In this document: positions 40,364-49,142 of the stretch, in pieces
Position numbering within the stretch: position 1 is the first letter of the stretch
Layout: every line of letters begins with the position of its first letter
Assembly: GCF_002936985.1 (NCBI RefSeq)
Contig: NZ_MPZN01000001.1
Span: 62,001-126,000 of the forward strand
DNA from: Microterricola pindariensis
Lineage (GTDB): Bacteria; Actinomycetota; Actinomycetes; Actinomycetales; Microbacteriaceae
Direction of reading: 5' to 3'
DNA: 64,000 nucleotides
The notes under the pieces: model-generated
What the model saw: only the letters and a program-made list of their open reading frames with translations
The model's database searches: none
Told to the model about the DNA's origin: nothing
Translations under genes and position numbers: made by a program

Positions 40364-42040
40364 TCAGCGCAGCAGCGCCGACTTCAGCGTGTCGAGGCCG
40401 ACACCGCCGAGGTCGAGGGCCCGCTTGTGGAACGCCTTGATGTCGAAGGTCGCGCCGGCGCGGGCGGCGGCCTCGTCGCGCAGCTGCTCCCAGATGCGCT
40501 GGCCGACCTTGTAGGAGGGCGCCTGGCCGGGCCAGCCGAGGTAGCGGTTCACCTCGAAGCGCACGAAGCCCTCGTTCATGTTGACGTTCTGGCTGAGGAA
40601 CTCGAAGGCGTACTCGGCCGACCACGGCCCGTTGCCGTCCGGCCGCTGCTTGCCGAGGTGCACGCCGATGTCGAGCACGACGCGAGCGGCCCGCATCCGC
40701 TGCCCGTCGAGCATCCCGAGCCGGTTCGCCGGGTCGTCCAGGTAGCCGAGCTGCTCCATCAGGCGCTCGGCGTAGAGCGCCCAGCCCTCCGCGTGGCCGG
40801 AGGTGCCGGCCAGCTGCCTGCGCCAGGTGTTCAGGGTCGAGCGGTTGTAGACGGCCTGCGCCAACTGCAGGTGGTGGCCGGGGACGCCCTCGTGGTAGAC
40901 GGTGGTGAGCTCGCGCCAGGTCTCGAACTCGGTGACGCCCTCCGGCACCGACCACCACATGCGGCCGGGGCGGGAGAAGTCGTCGGTGGGCGGCGTGTAG
41001 TAGATGCCGCCCTCCTGGGTGGGGGCGATCATGCACTCGAGCTCGCGGATCTGCTCGGGGATGTCGAAGTGCTCCCGGCCGAGCTCGGCGACGGCCCGGT
41101 CGCTGGTCTCCTGCATCCAGCGCTGCAGCGCCTCGGTGCCGTGCAGCTTCCGGCTGGGGTCCTTGTCGAGGAAGTCGATGGCCTCCAGCACGCTGGCGCC
41201 GGGCTTGATCTCCCTGGCGATGCTCTCCTGCTCGGCCGCCATCCGGGCCAGCTCCTCGACACCCCATTCGTAGGTCTCGTCGAGGTCGATCTTCGAGCCG
41301 AGGAAGTGCTCGGACGCCAGCGCGTAGATGTCGCGGCCGACGCCGTCGGCCTCGGTCGCGGATGCCGCCAGCTCCTGGGTGAGGAACTCGCTCAGCTTGC
41401 GGTAGGCGACGGCGGAGACACCGGCGCCCTCCGCCAGCTTGCGCGCCAGCGACGCCGGCAGCTCGCCCGACTCCAGGGAGGCGCCGGCGGTGAACTCGGT
41501 GAAGAAGCCGTTGTCGGCCCAGAGCCGGTCGGTCTGGGCCGCGACCTCGCGCACCTGCCGGACGGCGGGCGTGACACCCGCGGCGATACCGGCGCGCAGC
41601 GTCTGGATGTAGCCGTCGATGGCGTCGGGCACGGCCGCCAGCCGGGAGCTGATCTGCTCCCAGTCCTCGACCGTGGCCGTCGGCATCAGGTCGAACACCT
41701 CGCGGATCTCCTGCGCGGGCGACGCGATCACGTTGAGGTCGCGCAGGTGCAGCTGCGCGTCGGCGCTGCGCAGCTGCAGCTCCAGGGTCGCCCGCAGGTC
41801 GGTCTGGGTGACCTCGTCGACGGCGTCGACGGGCGCCGCGGCGTCCAGCTCGGCGATGACGCCGCGCGCGGCGGCGCTCATCGCCTCGTGCCCGGCCGGC
41901 GAGTAGTCGCCGAAGCGGCCGTTCACCTCGTTGCGGCCGATGTAGGTGCCGACGGTCGGTGCCAGCTCGACCAGGGTGTCGACCCAGCTCTCGGCGATCT
42001 GGTCGATCCCGGTGGGCGTGCGCTGAATGTCGTTGCTCAT
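40364..42040 (-). CDS. DUF885 family metallopeptidase-like protein
   Basis: The 558-residue protein belongs to DUF885, a large gluzincin-like family. The metal-binding motif is YHEGVPGHHLQ, with a downstream glutamate in HAEGWALYAERLM. Substrate and role are not known. No signal peptide is visible, so it acts in the cytoplasm. Its ATG is six bases after TAGGCT, predicting a leaderless message. The DUF4166, SDR and DUF2207-like genes follow with overlaps or 5-bp gaps and look like one operon. Confidence 0.88.
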   Translation of the reverse strand: MSNDIQRTPTGIDQIAESWVDTLVELAPTVGTYIGRNEVNGRFGDYSPAGHEAMSAAARGVIAELDAAAPVDAVDEVTQTDLRATLELQLRSADAQLHLRDLNVIASPAQEIREVFDLMPTATVEDWEQISSRLAAVPDAIDGYIQTLRAGIAAGVTPAVRQVREVAAQTDRLWADNGFFTEFTAGASLESGELPASLARKLAEGAGVSAVAYRKLSEFLTQELAASATEADGVGRDIYALASEHFLGSKIDLDETYEWGVEELARMAAEQESIAREIKPGASVLEAIDFLDKDPSRKLHGTEALQRWMQETSDRAVAELGREHFDIPEQIRELECMIAPTQEGGIYYTPPTDDFSRPGRMWWSVPEGVTEFETWRELTTVYHEGVPGHHLQLAQAVYNRSTLNTWRRQLAGTSGHAEGWALYAERLMEQLGYLDDPANRLGMLDGQRMRAARVVLDIGVHLGKQRPDGNGPWSAEYAFEFLSQNVNMNEGFVRFEVNRYLGWPGQAPSYKVGQRIWEQLRDEAAARAGATFDIKAFHKRALDLGGVGLDTLKSALLR

Positions 42041-42046
42041 GCGTTC

Positions 42047-42052
42047 AGCCTA
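42047..42052 (-). promoter_or_regulatory. -10 element, leaderless start of the DUF885 operon
   Basis: TAGGCT on the minus strand, 6 bases before the ATG at 42040. Confidence 0.5.
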
Positions 42053-42093
42053 GAACAGGACCGCGTGTGCGTTCCGCTGCAGTGTGCGGGCGC

Positions 42094-42122
42094 TGGACAG
42101 TGGGATGCGGTTGACGTAGCGT
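42094..42122 (+). promoter_or_regulatory. promoter of the M20 amidohydrolase gene
   Basis: TGGACA (42094-42099) and TAGCGT (42117-42122) with a 17-bp spacer. The predicted start, about 42129, leaves a leader of about 25 bases containing a GAGGG ribosome site. Confidence 0.55.
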
Positions 42123-42153
42123 GACGCGAAACCAACCAAGTCGAGGGATTCTC

Positions 42154-43404
42154 ATGTGTCCAAAAGTGTTCGAAGAAGTCACCGTCAACCCGGCTCTCGC
42201 CGATCTCTACCGGGATCTGCACAGTCACCCGGAGCTCGGGTTCCAGGAGACCCGCACCGCGAACATCGTGGCGAACCGCTTGTCAGAGCTGGGCTACGAG
42301 GTGACGACCGGCGTCGGCCGGACCGGCGTGGTCGGCGTGCTCCGGAACGGTGACGGGCCGACCGCGCTGCTGCGGGCCGACATGGACGCCCTGCCCGTCA
42401 AGGAGGACACCGGGCTCCCCTATGCGAGCACCGTGACGGCCACCGATGCCAACGGCAAGACCGTCCCGGTGGACCATGCCTGCGGTCACGACCTGCACAC
42501 CACCTGCCTGCTGGGCGCGGCGGAGGTGCTCTCCGCCGACCGCGCGAGCTGGGCGGGAACGCTGCTCCTGGTGTTCCAGCCGGCCGAGGAACTGGGCGCC
42601 GGCGCGCAGGCGATGGTCGACGACGGCCTGTTCCAGCGGTTCCCCGTGCCCGATGTGGTTCTCGGCCAGCACGTGGCGCCGCTGCCGGCCGGCAAGATCG
42701 CCGGCCACGCCGGGCCCTCGTACGCGGCCTCGGATTCGCTGCGCGTCCGCCTGATCGGCAAGGGCGCCCACGGCTCGATGCCCGAGGCATCGGTTGACCC
42801 GGTGGTGCTGGCGGCCGAGACGGTGCTGCGGCTGCAGACCATCATCTCCCGGGAGATTCCGAGCACGGCCACCGCGGTGCTCACCGTCGGGTCGATTCAT
42901 GCCGGCGACGCCGCCAACGTCATCCCCGGCGAGGCCGAGCTGCAGTTGAACATCCGCAGCTACGACGCCCGCGTGCGCGAGCGCATCCTGAGCGGGGTGT
43001 CCCGCATCGTCTCCGGCGAGGCCGCGACGGCGGGCTCTCCGGAGCAGCCGACGATCACCGAGATCGAGCGGTTTCCCATCGTGGTCAATGACGCGCAGGC
43101 GCTCAGCAAGACCCTCAGCGTGTTCAGCGACTGGTTGGGAGCGGGCAACGTCATGGATCCCGGGGCGGGCTCGGGCAGCGAGGACGTCGGCGTGCTGGCG
43201 ACGAGCTGCGGCGCCCCGCTCGCCTACTGGCTGCTCGGCGGGAGCGACCCGTCCTTGTTCACCACGGGCGACATGACCGACCCGGCCCTGCTCACCGTGC
43301 CGTCGAACCATTCCCCGCACTACGCCCCGGTGATCGATCCCACGCTGGGCATCGGCGTCACGGCGCTGGTGGCGGCCGCGCGGACCTGGCTGCCTTCCGC
43401 CTGA
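42154..43404 (+). CDS. M20 family amidohydrolase
   Basis: The 416-residue protein belongs to the M20D/amidohydrolase group, zinc enzymes that cleave N-acyl amino acids or similar amides. Metal-site motifs are visible: ADMDALPVKE, HACGHDLHTT and FQPAEELGAGAQAM, with LGQHVAPLPAG and the dimerisation lid GKGAHGSMPE. The exact substrate is not predictable. The ATG (MCPKVFEEV) has GAGGG about 7 bases upstream; an earlier GTG overlaps the promoter. Confidence 0.9.
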   Translation: MCPKVFEEVTVNPALADLYRDLHSHPELGFQETRTANIVANRLSELGYEVTTGVGRTGVVGVLRNGDGPTALLRADMDALPVKEDTGLPYASTVTATDANGKTVPVDHACGHDLHTTCLLGAAEVLSADRASWAGTLLLVFQPAEELGAGAQAMVDDGLFQRFPVPDVVLGQHVAPLPAGKIAGHAGPSYAASDSLRVRLIGKGAHGSMPEASVDPVVLAAETVLRLQTIISREIPSTATAVLTVGSIHAGDAANVIPGEAELQLNIRSYDARVRERILSGVSRIVSGEAATAGSPEQPTITEIERFPIVVNDAQALSKTLSVFSDWLGAGNVMDPGAGSGSEDVGVLATSCGAPLAYWLLGGSDPSLFTTGDMTDPALLTVPSNHSPHYAPVIDPTLGIGVTALVAAARTWLPSA

Positions 43405-43413
43405 GCCGGCGCT

Positions 43414-43457
43414 GCTGGCCGCCTCAGCCTGGCCAGCCGCGCCGGGCGCGCACCCGG
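43414..43457. terminator. weak hairpins between M20 gene and polA
   Basis: GCTGGCC/GGCCAGC (43414-43437) and CCGGG/CCCGG (43442-43457) lie between two convergent genes. No U-tract is present. Confidence 0.35.
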
Positions 43458-46136
43458 TTAGTGCGCGGCGCTGTCCCAGTTCGTTCCGTGGCCGAGCTGC
43501 ACGTCCAACGGCACGAGCAGTTCTGCCGCACCGCCCATGCCGCCACGGACGATGCCCTCGAGTACCTCGGCCTCGCCGGGGGCGACCTCGAAGATCAACT
43601 CATCGTGCACCTGCAGCAGCATGCGGCTGCGCAGCTCCTGGGCGGCGATGTCGTTCTCGATGGCGATCATGGCGCGCTTCATGATGTCGGCGGCCGAGCC
43701 CTGGATGGGCGAGTTCAGCGCCTGGCGCTCCGCGGCCTCGCGGTGCACCCGGTTGGGGCTCGCCAGGTCGGGGAACGGCCGGCGGCGGCCGAACAGGGTG
43801 GTGGTGTAGCCGTCGACCTTGGCCTGCTCGACGACATGGCGCAGATAGTCGCGCACGGCGCCGAAGCGGGAGAAGTAGTCGGTCATCAGCTGCTTGGCCT
43901 CAGCCGTGTCGATGCGCAGCTGCTTGGACAGGCCGAAGGCGCTCAGCCCATAGGCGAGGCCGTAGGACATCGCCTTGACCTTGTTGCGCATGGCCGGGGT
44001 CACATCGGCCGGGTCGACGCCGAAGATGCGCGAACCGACGAAGCGGTGCAGGTCTTCGCCGGCGTTGAACGCCTCGATCAGCCCGGCGTCCTCCGAGAGG
44101 TGCGCCATGATGCGCATCTCGATCTGCGAGTAGTCGGCGGTGAGCAGGGTCTCGTAGCCGTCGCCGACGTGGAAGGCGGCGCGGATGCGACGGCCGTCCT
44201 CCGTGCGCACCGGGATGTTCTGCAGGTTGGGGTCGGTGGAGGCGATGCGGCCCGTGGCGGTGCCGACCTGGATGTAGTTGGTGTGGATGCGGCCGGTCGT
44301 GTCGATCGCCTTGTCCAGCGTCTCGACGATCTGGCGGAGCTTGGTGGCGTCGCGGTGCTCGAGCAGCAGGCCGAGGAAGGGGTGCGGGTTGCTCTGCTGC
44401 AGGTCGGCCAGCGCGCCGGCATCCGTGGAGAACCCGGTCTTGGTCGCGCGGGTCTTGGGCATGCCGAGCTGGTCGAACAGCACCTCTTGCAGCTGCTTGG
44501 GCGAGCCGAGGTTGACCTCGCGGCCGATCTCGGCGAAGGCCTGCGCGGCGATGCCGGCGGCGGTCTCGCCGAGCTCGGAGGAGAGGGCGGCGAGCTCGTC
44601 ATGGCTGACGGCGACGCCGCGCAGCTCCATCTCGACCAGCACGGACAGGGTCGGCATCTCGATGTCGTCGAGCACACTGCGAGAGCCCGCGTCGAGCTGC
44701 TCGACGATCTGCGGGGTGACCCGCAGCGCGTACCAGGCCTCGACGGGGGCGCCGGAGGGCGCGCTGTCGTCGGGCACGAGTTGGTTGGCGTCCGGCTGCG
44801 GGACGGTCTCCTCCAGGTAGCGGGCCACGAGGTCGACGAGGGTCTTCTCCTGGCCGCCCGGGCGCAACAGCCAACCGGCGACGAGCGCGTCGGTGGCGAG
44901 GCCGGCGAAGGCGAGGCCCGAGCGGCGGATGGCCTTCAGCTGGCCCTTCGCGTTGCACATGATCTTGGGGGCGTCGCTGGCCAGCCACTCCTCGAACGGC
45001 GCGTAGTCGCTGCGGCCGGGGATCCAGGGCAGGCTGACCGTCTCGGTCTCGCTGGCGATGCCGAAGCCGATGGCCTGGCCGTCCAGCACCTCGACGCTCA
45101 GGCCGAGGCCGGCCGGGTGGGTGGCGGTGACGCGGTCGAGCCAGCCGCGCAGCTCCTCGTCGAGCAGCGTCTGCGCGGTGGGGGTCTGCGGGATGTCGGC
45201 GGCGGCCGCGGCGGCCTCGCCGCCGGCCGGGCTCTCAGCACCCTCGGCGATCTCCTGCTTGAGCACCCGGTCGAGCAGGCTGCGGAACTCGAGGCGGGCG
45301 AAGATGTCGCGCACCGCCTGCTCGTCGATCGGGCCGCGCTCCAGCTCGGGAACGGCGACCGGCAGCTCCAGGTCGGTGACCAGGCGGTTCAGCCGCCGGT
45401 TGCGGATGGCGTTCTCCTTCTGCTCGCGCAGGTTGTTGCCGACGACGCCCTTGATCTCGTCTGCGTGCTCGAGGATGCCGTCGAGGCTGCCGTAGAGGCC
45501 GAGCCACTTGACGGCGGTCTTCTCGCCCACCTTGCTGATGCCGATCAGGTTGTCGCTGGTCTCGCCGACGAGGGCGGCGACGTCCGGGTACTGCTCCGGG
45601 CGGATGCCGTAGCGCTCCTCGACGGCGGCCGGGTCGTAGCGCTTCAGCTGGGAGACGCCCTGCGTGTTCGGGTAGAGCAGCGTGACGTTGTCGTTGACCA
45701 GCTGGATGCTGTCGCGGTCGCCGGAGACGACGAGGACGCGGTAGCCGGCCTCGGTGCCGCGCACCGAGAGGGTGGCGAGGATGTCGTCGGCCTCGAAGTC
45801 CTCCTTCGTGATGGTCACGATGTTCATCGCGGCCAGCGCCTCCTGCAGCAGCGGGATCTGGCCGATGAACTCCGGCGGCGTCTCGCCGCGGGTGCCCTTG
45901 TACTCGGGGTACTCGCGGGTGCGGAAGGAGAAGCGGGAGATGTCGAACGCGACGGCGATGTGCGTCGGCTTCTCGTTCTTCAGCAGGTTGAGCAGCATCG
46001 AGATGAAGCCATGGATGGCGTTGGTGTGCTGCCCGTCCCTGGTCTGAAAACTGTCCACCGGGAGGGCGTAGAACGCCCGGAACGCCAGCGAATGGCCGTC
46101 GATGATGAGAAGGGTAGGCTTTTCTGAATCCGACAC
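43458..46136 (-). CDS. polA: DNA polymerase I
   Basis: Pol I fills gaps in repair and removes Okazaki primers. The protein is about 892 residues. The N-terminal 5'-3' exonuclease shows IDGHSLAFRAF, EADDILATL and SGDRDSIQLV. The polymerase domain has LLTADYSQIEMRIMAHLS, KAMSYGLAYGL and LLQVHDELIFEV. The middle domain lacks the exonuclease acids (SVEV replaces DTET), so proofreading is probably lost, as in related Actinobacteria. I choose the second GTG, six bases after TAGGCT; the first GTG (46142) abuts that box. Confidence 0.95.
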   Translation of the reverse strand: MSDSEKPTLLIIDGHSLAFRAFYALPVDSFQTRDGQHTNAIHGFISMLLNLLKNEKPTHIAVAFDISRFSFRTREYPEYKGTRGETPPEFIGQIPLLQEALAAMNIVTITKEDFEADDILATLSVRGTEAGYRVLVVSGDRDSIQLVNDNVTLLYPNTQGVSQLKRYDPAAVEERYGIRPEQYPDVAALVGETSDNLIGISKVGEKTAVKWLGLYGSLDGILEHADEIKGVVGNNLREQKENAIRNRRLNRLVTDLELPVAVPELERGPIDEQAVRDIFARLEFRSLLDRVLKQEIAEGAESPAGGEAAAAAADIPQTPTAQTLLDEELRGWLDRVTATHPAGLGLSVEVLDGQAIGFGIASETETVSLPWIPGRSDYAPFEEWLASDAPKIMCNAKGQLKAIRRSGLAFAGLATDALVAGWLLRPGGQEKTLVDLVARYLEETVPQPDANQLVPDDSAPSGAPVEAWYALRVTPQIVEQLDAGSRSVLDDIEMPTLSVLVEMELRGVAVSHDELAALSSELGETAAGIAAQAFAEIGREVNLGSPKQLQEVLFDQLGMPKTRATKTGFSTDAGALADLQQSNPHPFLGLLLEHRDATKLRQIVETLDKAIDTTGRIHTNYIQVGTATGRIASTDPNLQNIPVRTEDGRRIRAAFHVGDGYETLLTADYSQIEMRIMAHLSEDAGLIEAFNAGEDLHRFVGSRIFGVDPADVTPAMRNKVKAMSYGLAYGLSAFGLSKQLRIDTAEAKQLMTDYFSRFGAVRDYLRHVVEQAKVDGYTTTLFGRRRPFPDLASPNRVHREAAERQALNSPIQGSAADIMKRAMIAIENDIAAQELRSRMLLQVHDELIFEVAPGEAEVLEGIVRGGMGGAAELLVPLDVQLGHGTNWDSAAH

Positions 46137-46142
46137 AGACAC

Positions 46143-46148
46143 AGCCTA
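46143..46148 (-). promoter_or_regulatory. -10 element, leaderless start of polA
   Basis: TAGGCT on the minus strand directly precedes GTGTCTGTG. The 6-base spacing selects the second GTG as start. Confidence 0.45.
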
Positions 46149-46204
46149 CAAGCCAGCACCGACAGGGCGCGGGACTTCGTGGGCAACAGACTTCAAAGGT
46201 GAGC

Positions 46205-46633
46205 ATGAGCGAGACTGAGACCGACGCCCTCGAGTGGGTCGTCCAGCGTGGAGTCGGCGCCCTCGCCGAGAAGATGGGCATCGAGTTCACCGAGTTCACC
46301 GTCGAGCGCTCCGTCGCCCGCATGCCGGTGGAGGGCAACACGCAGCCGGCCATGCTGCTGCACGGCGGCGCGTTCGTGGTGCTCGGCGAGTCGCTCGGCT
46401 CGATGGCGGCGAACCTCTGGGCAGGCCCCGGCCGCCTCGCCGTCGGCATCGAGATCAACGCCACCCACACGCGCTCGGCGACGGAGGGCTGGGTGACGGG
46501 CGTCTGCACGCCGATCCACCTCGGCCGCACCCTCACGACGCACGAGATCGCGATCAGCGACGAGCAGGGCCGGCGCTGCTGCACCATCCGCATCACGAAC
46601 CTGATCAAGGACCTGCGCCCGAGCGCGGCTTAA
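46205..46633 (+). CDS. PaaI-type hotdog-fold thioesterase
   Basis: The 142-residue protein is a hotdog thioesterase that hydrolyses an acyl-CoA. The conserved block QPAMLLHGGAFVVLGESLGS carries the family motif HGG and the acidic catalytic residue. INATHTRSATEGWVTG and the strand ending CTIRITNLI fit the fold. The ATG is preferred over a GTG two codons earlier because AAAGG lies 5 bases before the ATG and overlaps the GTG. It diverges from polA and ends at a strong terminator. Confidence 0.88.
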   Translation: MSETETDALEWVVQRGVGALAEKMGIEFTEFTVERSVARMPVEGNTQPAMLLHGGAFVVLGESLGSMAANLWAGPGRLAVGIEINATHTRSATEGWVTGVCTPIHLGRTLTTHEIAISDEQGRRCCTIRITNLIKDLRPSAA

Positions 46634-46637
46634 ACGC

Positions 46638-46670
46638 CGAGGAGCGGATGCCGTCGGCATCCGCTCCTCG
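46638..46670. terminator. bidirectional terminator after the thioesterase gene
   Basis: CGAGGAGCGGATGCC (46638-46652) pairs perfectly with 46656-46670 around GTC. It serves the thioesterase gene (+) and, 58 bases beyond its stop, the response regulator (-). Confidence 0.85.
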
Positions 46671-46727
46671 AAAATTGAAGCGATCTCGATCCGGCCTGGC
46701 GGCCTCCTCGATCCGATCGCTACGCGA

Positions 46728-47333
46728 TCACTTCTTGGCGCTGAGCTGCTCGATGATCGCCTGGGCGACGTCGTGCATGGTCAGACGGCGGTCCATGGAC
46801 GCCTTCTGGATCCAGCGGAACGCCTCGGGCTCGGTGAGGCCCATCTTCTCGTTGAGCAGGCCCTTGGCCCGGTCGACGAGCTTGCGGGTCTCGAAGCGCT
46901 CGACGAGGTCGGAGACCTCGGCCTCGAGGGCGATGATCTGGGCGTAGCGGGCCAGGGCGATCTCGATCGCCGGCAGCAGGTCGTTCGGGGTGAACGGCTT
47001 GACGACGTAGGCCAGTGCGCCGGCCTCGGTCGCACGCTCGACGAGCTCCTTCTGGCTGAACGCGGTCAGCAGGACGACGGGCGCGATGTGGCCCTTGCTC
47101 AGGCGCTCGGCGGCGGAGATGCCGTCCAGCTGGGGCATCTTGACGTCCATGATGACGAGGTCGGGGCGCAGCTCGGTGGCGAGTGCGACCGCGGTCTCAC
47201 CGTCACCGGCCTCACCGACGACCTCGAAGCCGGCGTCACGCAGGATCTCGACGATGTCGAGACGAATCAGAGACTCATCTTCTGCGACGACGACGCGGCG
47301 CGGTGGGGCTGGGGTGATGTCTGTGTCAGTCAC
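46728..47333 (-). CDS. ANTAR-domain response regulator (PdtaR-like)
   Basis: The 201-residue protein has a receiver domain, with acidic residues in VVVAEDESL, phospho-Asp in LVIMDVKMP, Thr in VLLTAF and Lys in VVKPF. An ANTAR RNA-binding domain follows, VDRAKGLLNEKMGLTEPEAFRWIQKASMD. Such regulators act as antiterminators that bind paired hairpins in mRNA; the Mycobacterium homologue is PdtaR, partnered by the kinase PdtaS. No kinase gene is nearby. The GTG start is seven bases after TAGGCT and has no ribosome site. Confidence 0.92.
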   Translation of the reverse strand: MTDTDITPAPPRRVVVAEDESLIRLDIVEILRDAGFEVVGEAGDGETAVALATELRPDLVIMDVKMPQLDGISAAERLSKGHIAPVVLLTAFSQKELVERATEAGALAYVVKPFTPNDLLPAIEIALARYAQIIALEAEVSDLVERFETRKLVDRAKGLLNEKMGLTEPEAFRWIQKASMDRRLTMHDVAQAIIEQLSAKK

Positions 47334-47340
47334 AGCGTCA

Positions 47341-47346
47341 AGCCTA
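47341..47346 (-). promoter_or_regulatory. -10 element, leaderless start of the ANTAR regulator
   Basis: TAGGCT on the minus strand, 7 bases before the GTG at 47333. It is back to back with the tRNA-Leu promoter. Confidence 0.45.
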
Positions 47347-47349
47347 CGG

Positions 47350-47355
47350 TATTCT
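47350..47355 (+). promoter_or_regulatory. -10 element of tRNA-Leu
   Basis: TATTCT, 16 bases before the mature tRNA 5' end. The -35 region overlaps the start of the divergent regulator gene. Confidence 0.4.
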
Positions 47356-47371
47356 GATCGAGGTCTTGTGC

Positions 47372-47452
47372 GCCGGTGTGGCGGAATGGCAGACGCGGAG
47401 CACTCAAAATGCTTTGTCGAGAGACGTGTGGGTTCGAGTCCCACCACCGGCA
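47372..47452 (+). tRNA. tRNA-Leu (anticodon CAA)
   Basis: The acceptor stem is GCCGGTG with CACCGGC (47372-47378, 47445-47451), discriminator A. The anticodon stem-loop GAGCA-CTCAAAA-TGCTT gives anticodon CAA, reading UUG. A long variable arm typical of tRNA-Leu is followed by the T-arm GTGGG-TTCGAGT-CCCAC. The CCA end is not encoded. No integrase or duplicated 3' end is seen nearby. Confidence 0.93.
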
Positions 47453-47496
47453 CAACTCCCCCTGAAAGACCTGGTGGGCTGCGGAATACGCGCCCA

Positions 47497-49074
47497 TCAG
47501 GAGTGCTCCCGCAGCTCGCGTCGGAGGATCTTCCCCGCACTGGATTTCGGGATCGCGGAGACAAAACGAACTCGCCTCACTTTCTCGTGCGGGGCGACGC
47601 GGGAGGCGACGAACGCGATCACCTCGTCCTCGGCGAGGCTCGCCCCCGGCTGCAGCACGACGAAGGCCTGCGGGATCTCCTGGCCGTCCTCGTCGGCGAC
47701 GCCGATCACCGCGGCATCCGCGATGCCCGGGTGCTCCAGCAGCACCGCCTCCAGCACCGCGGGCGCCACCTGGTAGCCCTTGTACTTGATCAGCTCCTTC
47801 AGCCTGTCCACGATCCAGTGGACGCCGGTGGCGTCGACGGTGGCGAGGTCGCCCGTGTGCAGCCAGCCGTCGGCGTCGAGCGTCTCTGCCGTCGCCGCCT
47901 CGTTGCCGAGGTAGCCGGCCATCACCTGCGGGCCGCGCACCCAGAGCTCCCCCGGCAGGCTCGGCCCGGCGTCCGGCACGTCCACGTCGGCGCCCGTCTC
48001 CGGGTCGACGACGCGCGACTGCGTGTTCGGCAGGGCCAGCCCGACGCTGGAGCGGTCGATGTCTGGGCGGGTGTTCGGGATCACGTGCGTGGCCGGGCTG
48101 GCCTCCGTCATGCCGTAGCCCTGCGCCACGGTGCAGCCGAGCCGCGCGGCGACGGCGTCGGCGAGGGCCCCCGCCAGCGGGGCCGCCCCGGAGAAGACCA
48201 CGTTGACGCTGGAGAGGTCGTAGTCGTCGACGAGGGGGTGCTGGGCGAGGGCCACGGCGATCGGCGGTGCGATGAACAGCCAGTTGCAGCGGTGCTCGCT
48301 CGTGATGCGGAGGAACTCGGGCAGCTCGAAGCGCGGCATGGTGACCAGCACGGCGCGCAGGGTGAGCGCGTAGTTCAGCAGCACGGTGAGCCCGTAGATG
48401 TGGAAGAACGGCAGCACGGCGAGCACCCGCTCGCCCCGCTCGACGCCGATCGCGCCGATGCCCTGGGCGACGTTGGCGACGAGGTTGGTGTGGGTGAGCA
48501 TGACCCCCTTGGGGTGCCCGGTCGTGCCGGAGGAGTACGGCAGCACGGCGATCTGGGTGGCGGGGTCGAAGTGCAGCTCCGGCGGCCGCTCCCCCGCGCC
48601 GAGCAGCTCCCGCAGCGAGGGGTGCCCGTCGGCGCCGTCGAGGACGACGAGCCGCTCCGGCGGGATGCCGGCCGCCGCGGCGGCGGCCTCGGCTGCGGGC
48701 AGGAACGGCGACACGGTGAACAGCCAGCGCGCTCCGGAATCCCGCAGCTGGTTCTCGATCTCCCCCGCCGTGTAGAGCGAGTTGATCGTGGTGACGATGC
48801 CGCCGGCGCGCAGGATGCCGTGGAAGACGGTGGCGAAGGCTGGCACGTTCGGGCAGAGCAGGCCGACGACGGTGCCGAGCTCGACGCCGCGGGCGGCCAG
48901 CGCGCCGGCGAGGGCGTCGATCTGCCCGCGCAGCTGGCCGAAGCTGGTCTCGGCGCCGGTGACGCCGTCGATGATGGCGACCGCGGCGAGGTCCTCCTCG
49001 CTCAGGGCGCCGAACACCGACTCGTAGATGCTGACGGCGGGGATGTGCACTTCGGGCAGAACGCTTGCGGGCAT
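47497..49074 (-). CDS. AMP-binding acyl-CoA/4-coumarate-CoA ligase family enzyme
   Basis: The 525-residue enzyme activates a carboxylic acid with ATP to an acyl-adenylate and passes it to CoA. ATP-binding motif is LPYSSGTTGHPKGVMLTH, the A5 motif is QGYGMTEASP, then GWLHTGDLATVD. The catalytic lysine is near the end, in PKSSAGKILRREL. The pattern is closest to 4-coumarate-CoA ligases, but substrate is unknown. The ATG (MPASVLPEV) has AGGAG about 7 bases upstream. It stands alone between tRNA-Leu and pyk. Confidence 0.9.
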   Translation of the reverse strand: MPASVLPEVHIPAVSIYESVFGALSEEDLAAVAIIDGVTGAETSFGQLRGQIDALAGALAARGVELGTVVGLLCPNVPAFATVFHGILRAGGIVTTINSLYTAGEIENQLRDSGARWLFTVSPFLPAAEAAAAAAGIPPERLVVLDGADGHPSLRELLGAGERPPELHFDPATQIAVLPYSSGTTGHPKGVMLTHTNLVANVAQGIGAIGVERGERVLAVLPFFHIYGLTVLLNYALTLRAVLVTMPRFELPEFLRITSEHRCNWLFIAPPIAVALAQHPLVDDYDLSSVNVVFSGAAPLAGALADAVAARLGCTVAQGYGMTEASPATHVIPNTRPDIDRSSVGLALPNTQSRVVDPETGADVDVPDAGPSLPGELWVRGPQVMAGYLGNEAATAETLDADGWLHTGDLATVDATGVHWIVDRLKELIKYKGYQVAPAVLEAVLLEHPGIADAAVIGVADEDGQEIPQAFVVLQPGASLAEDEVIAFVASRVAPHEKVRRVRFVSAIPKSSAGKILRRELREHS

Positions 49075-49142
49075 CGTCGACTCCTGGACGTCGTTGTCGG
49101 TGGGGCTGGCCCACACACTACATCCGCGCCGCCCGGGAACGC

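Noticed and set aside
47372-47500. tRNA-Leu as integration site of a mobile element
   Set aside because: No integrase gene, no duplicated tRNA 3' end, and both flanks are ordinary chromosomal genes.
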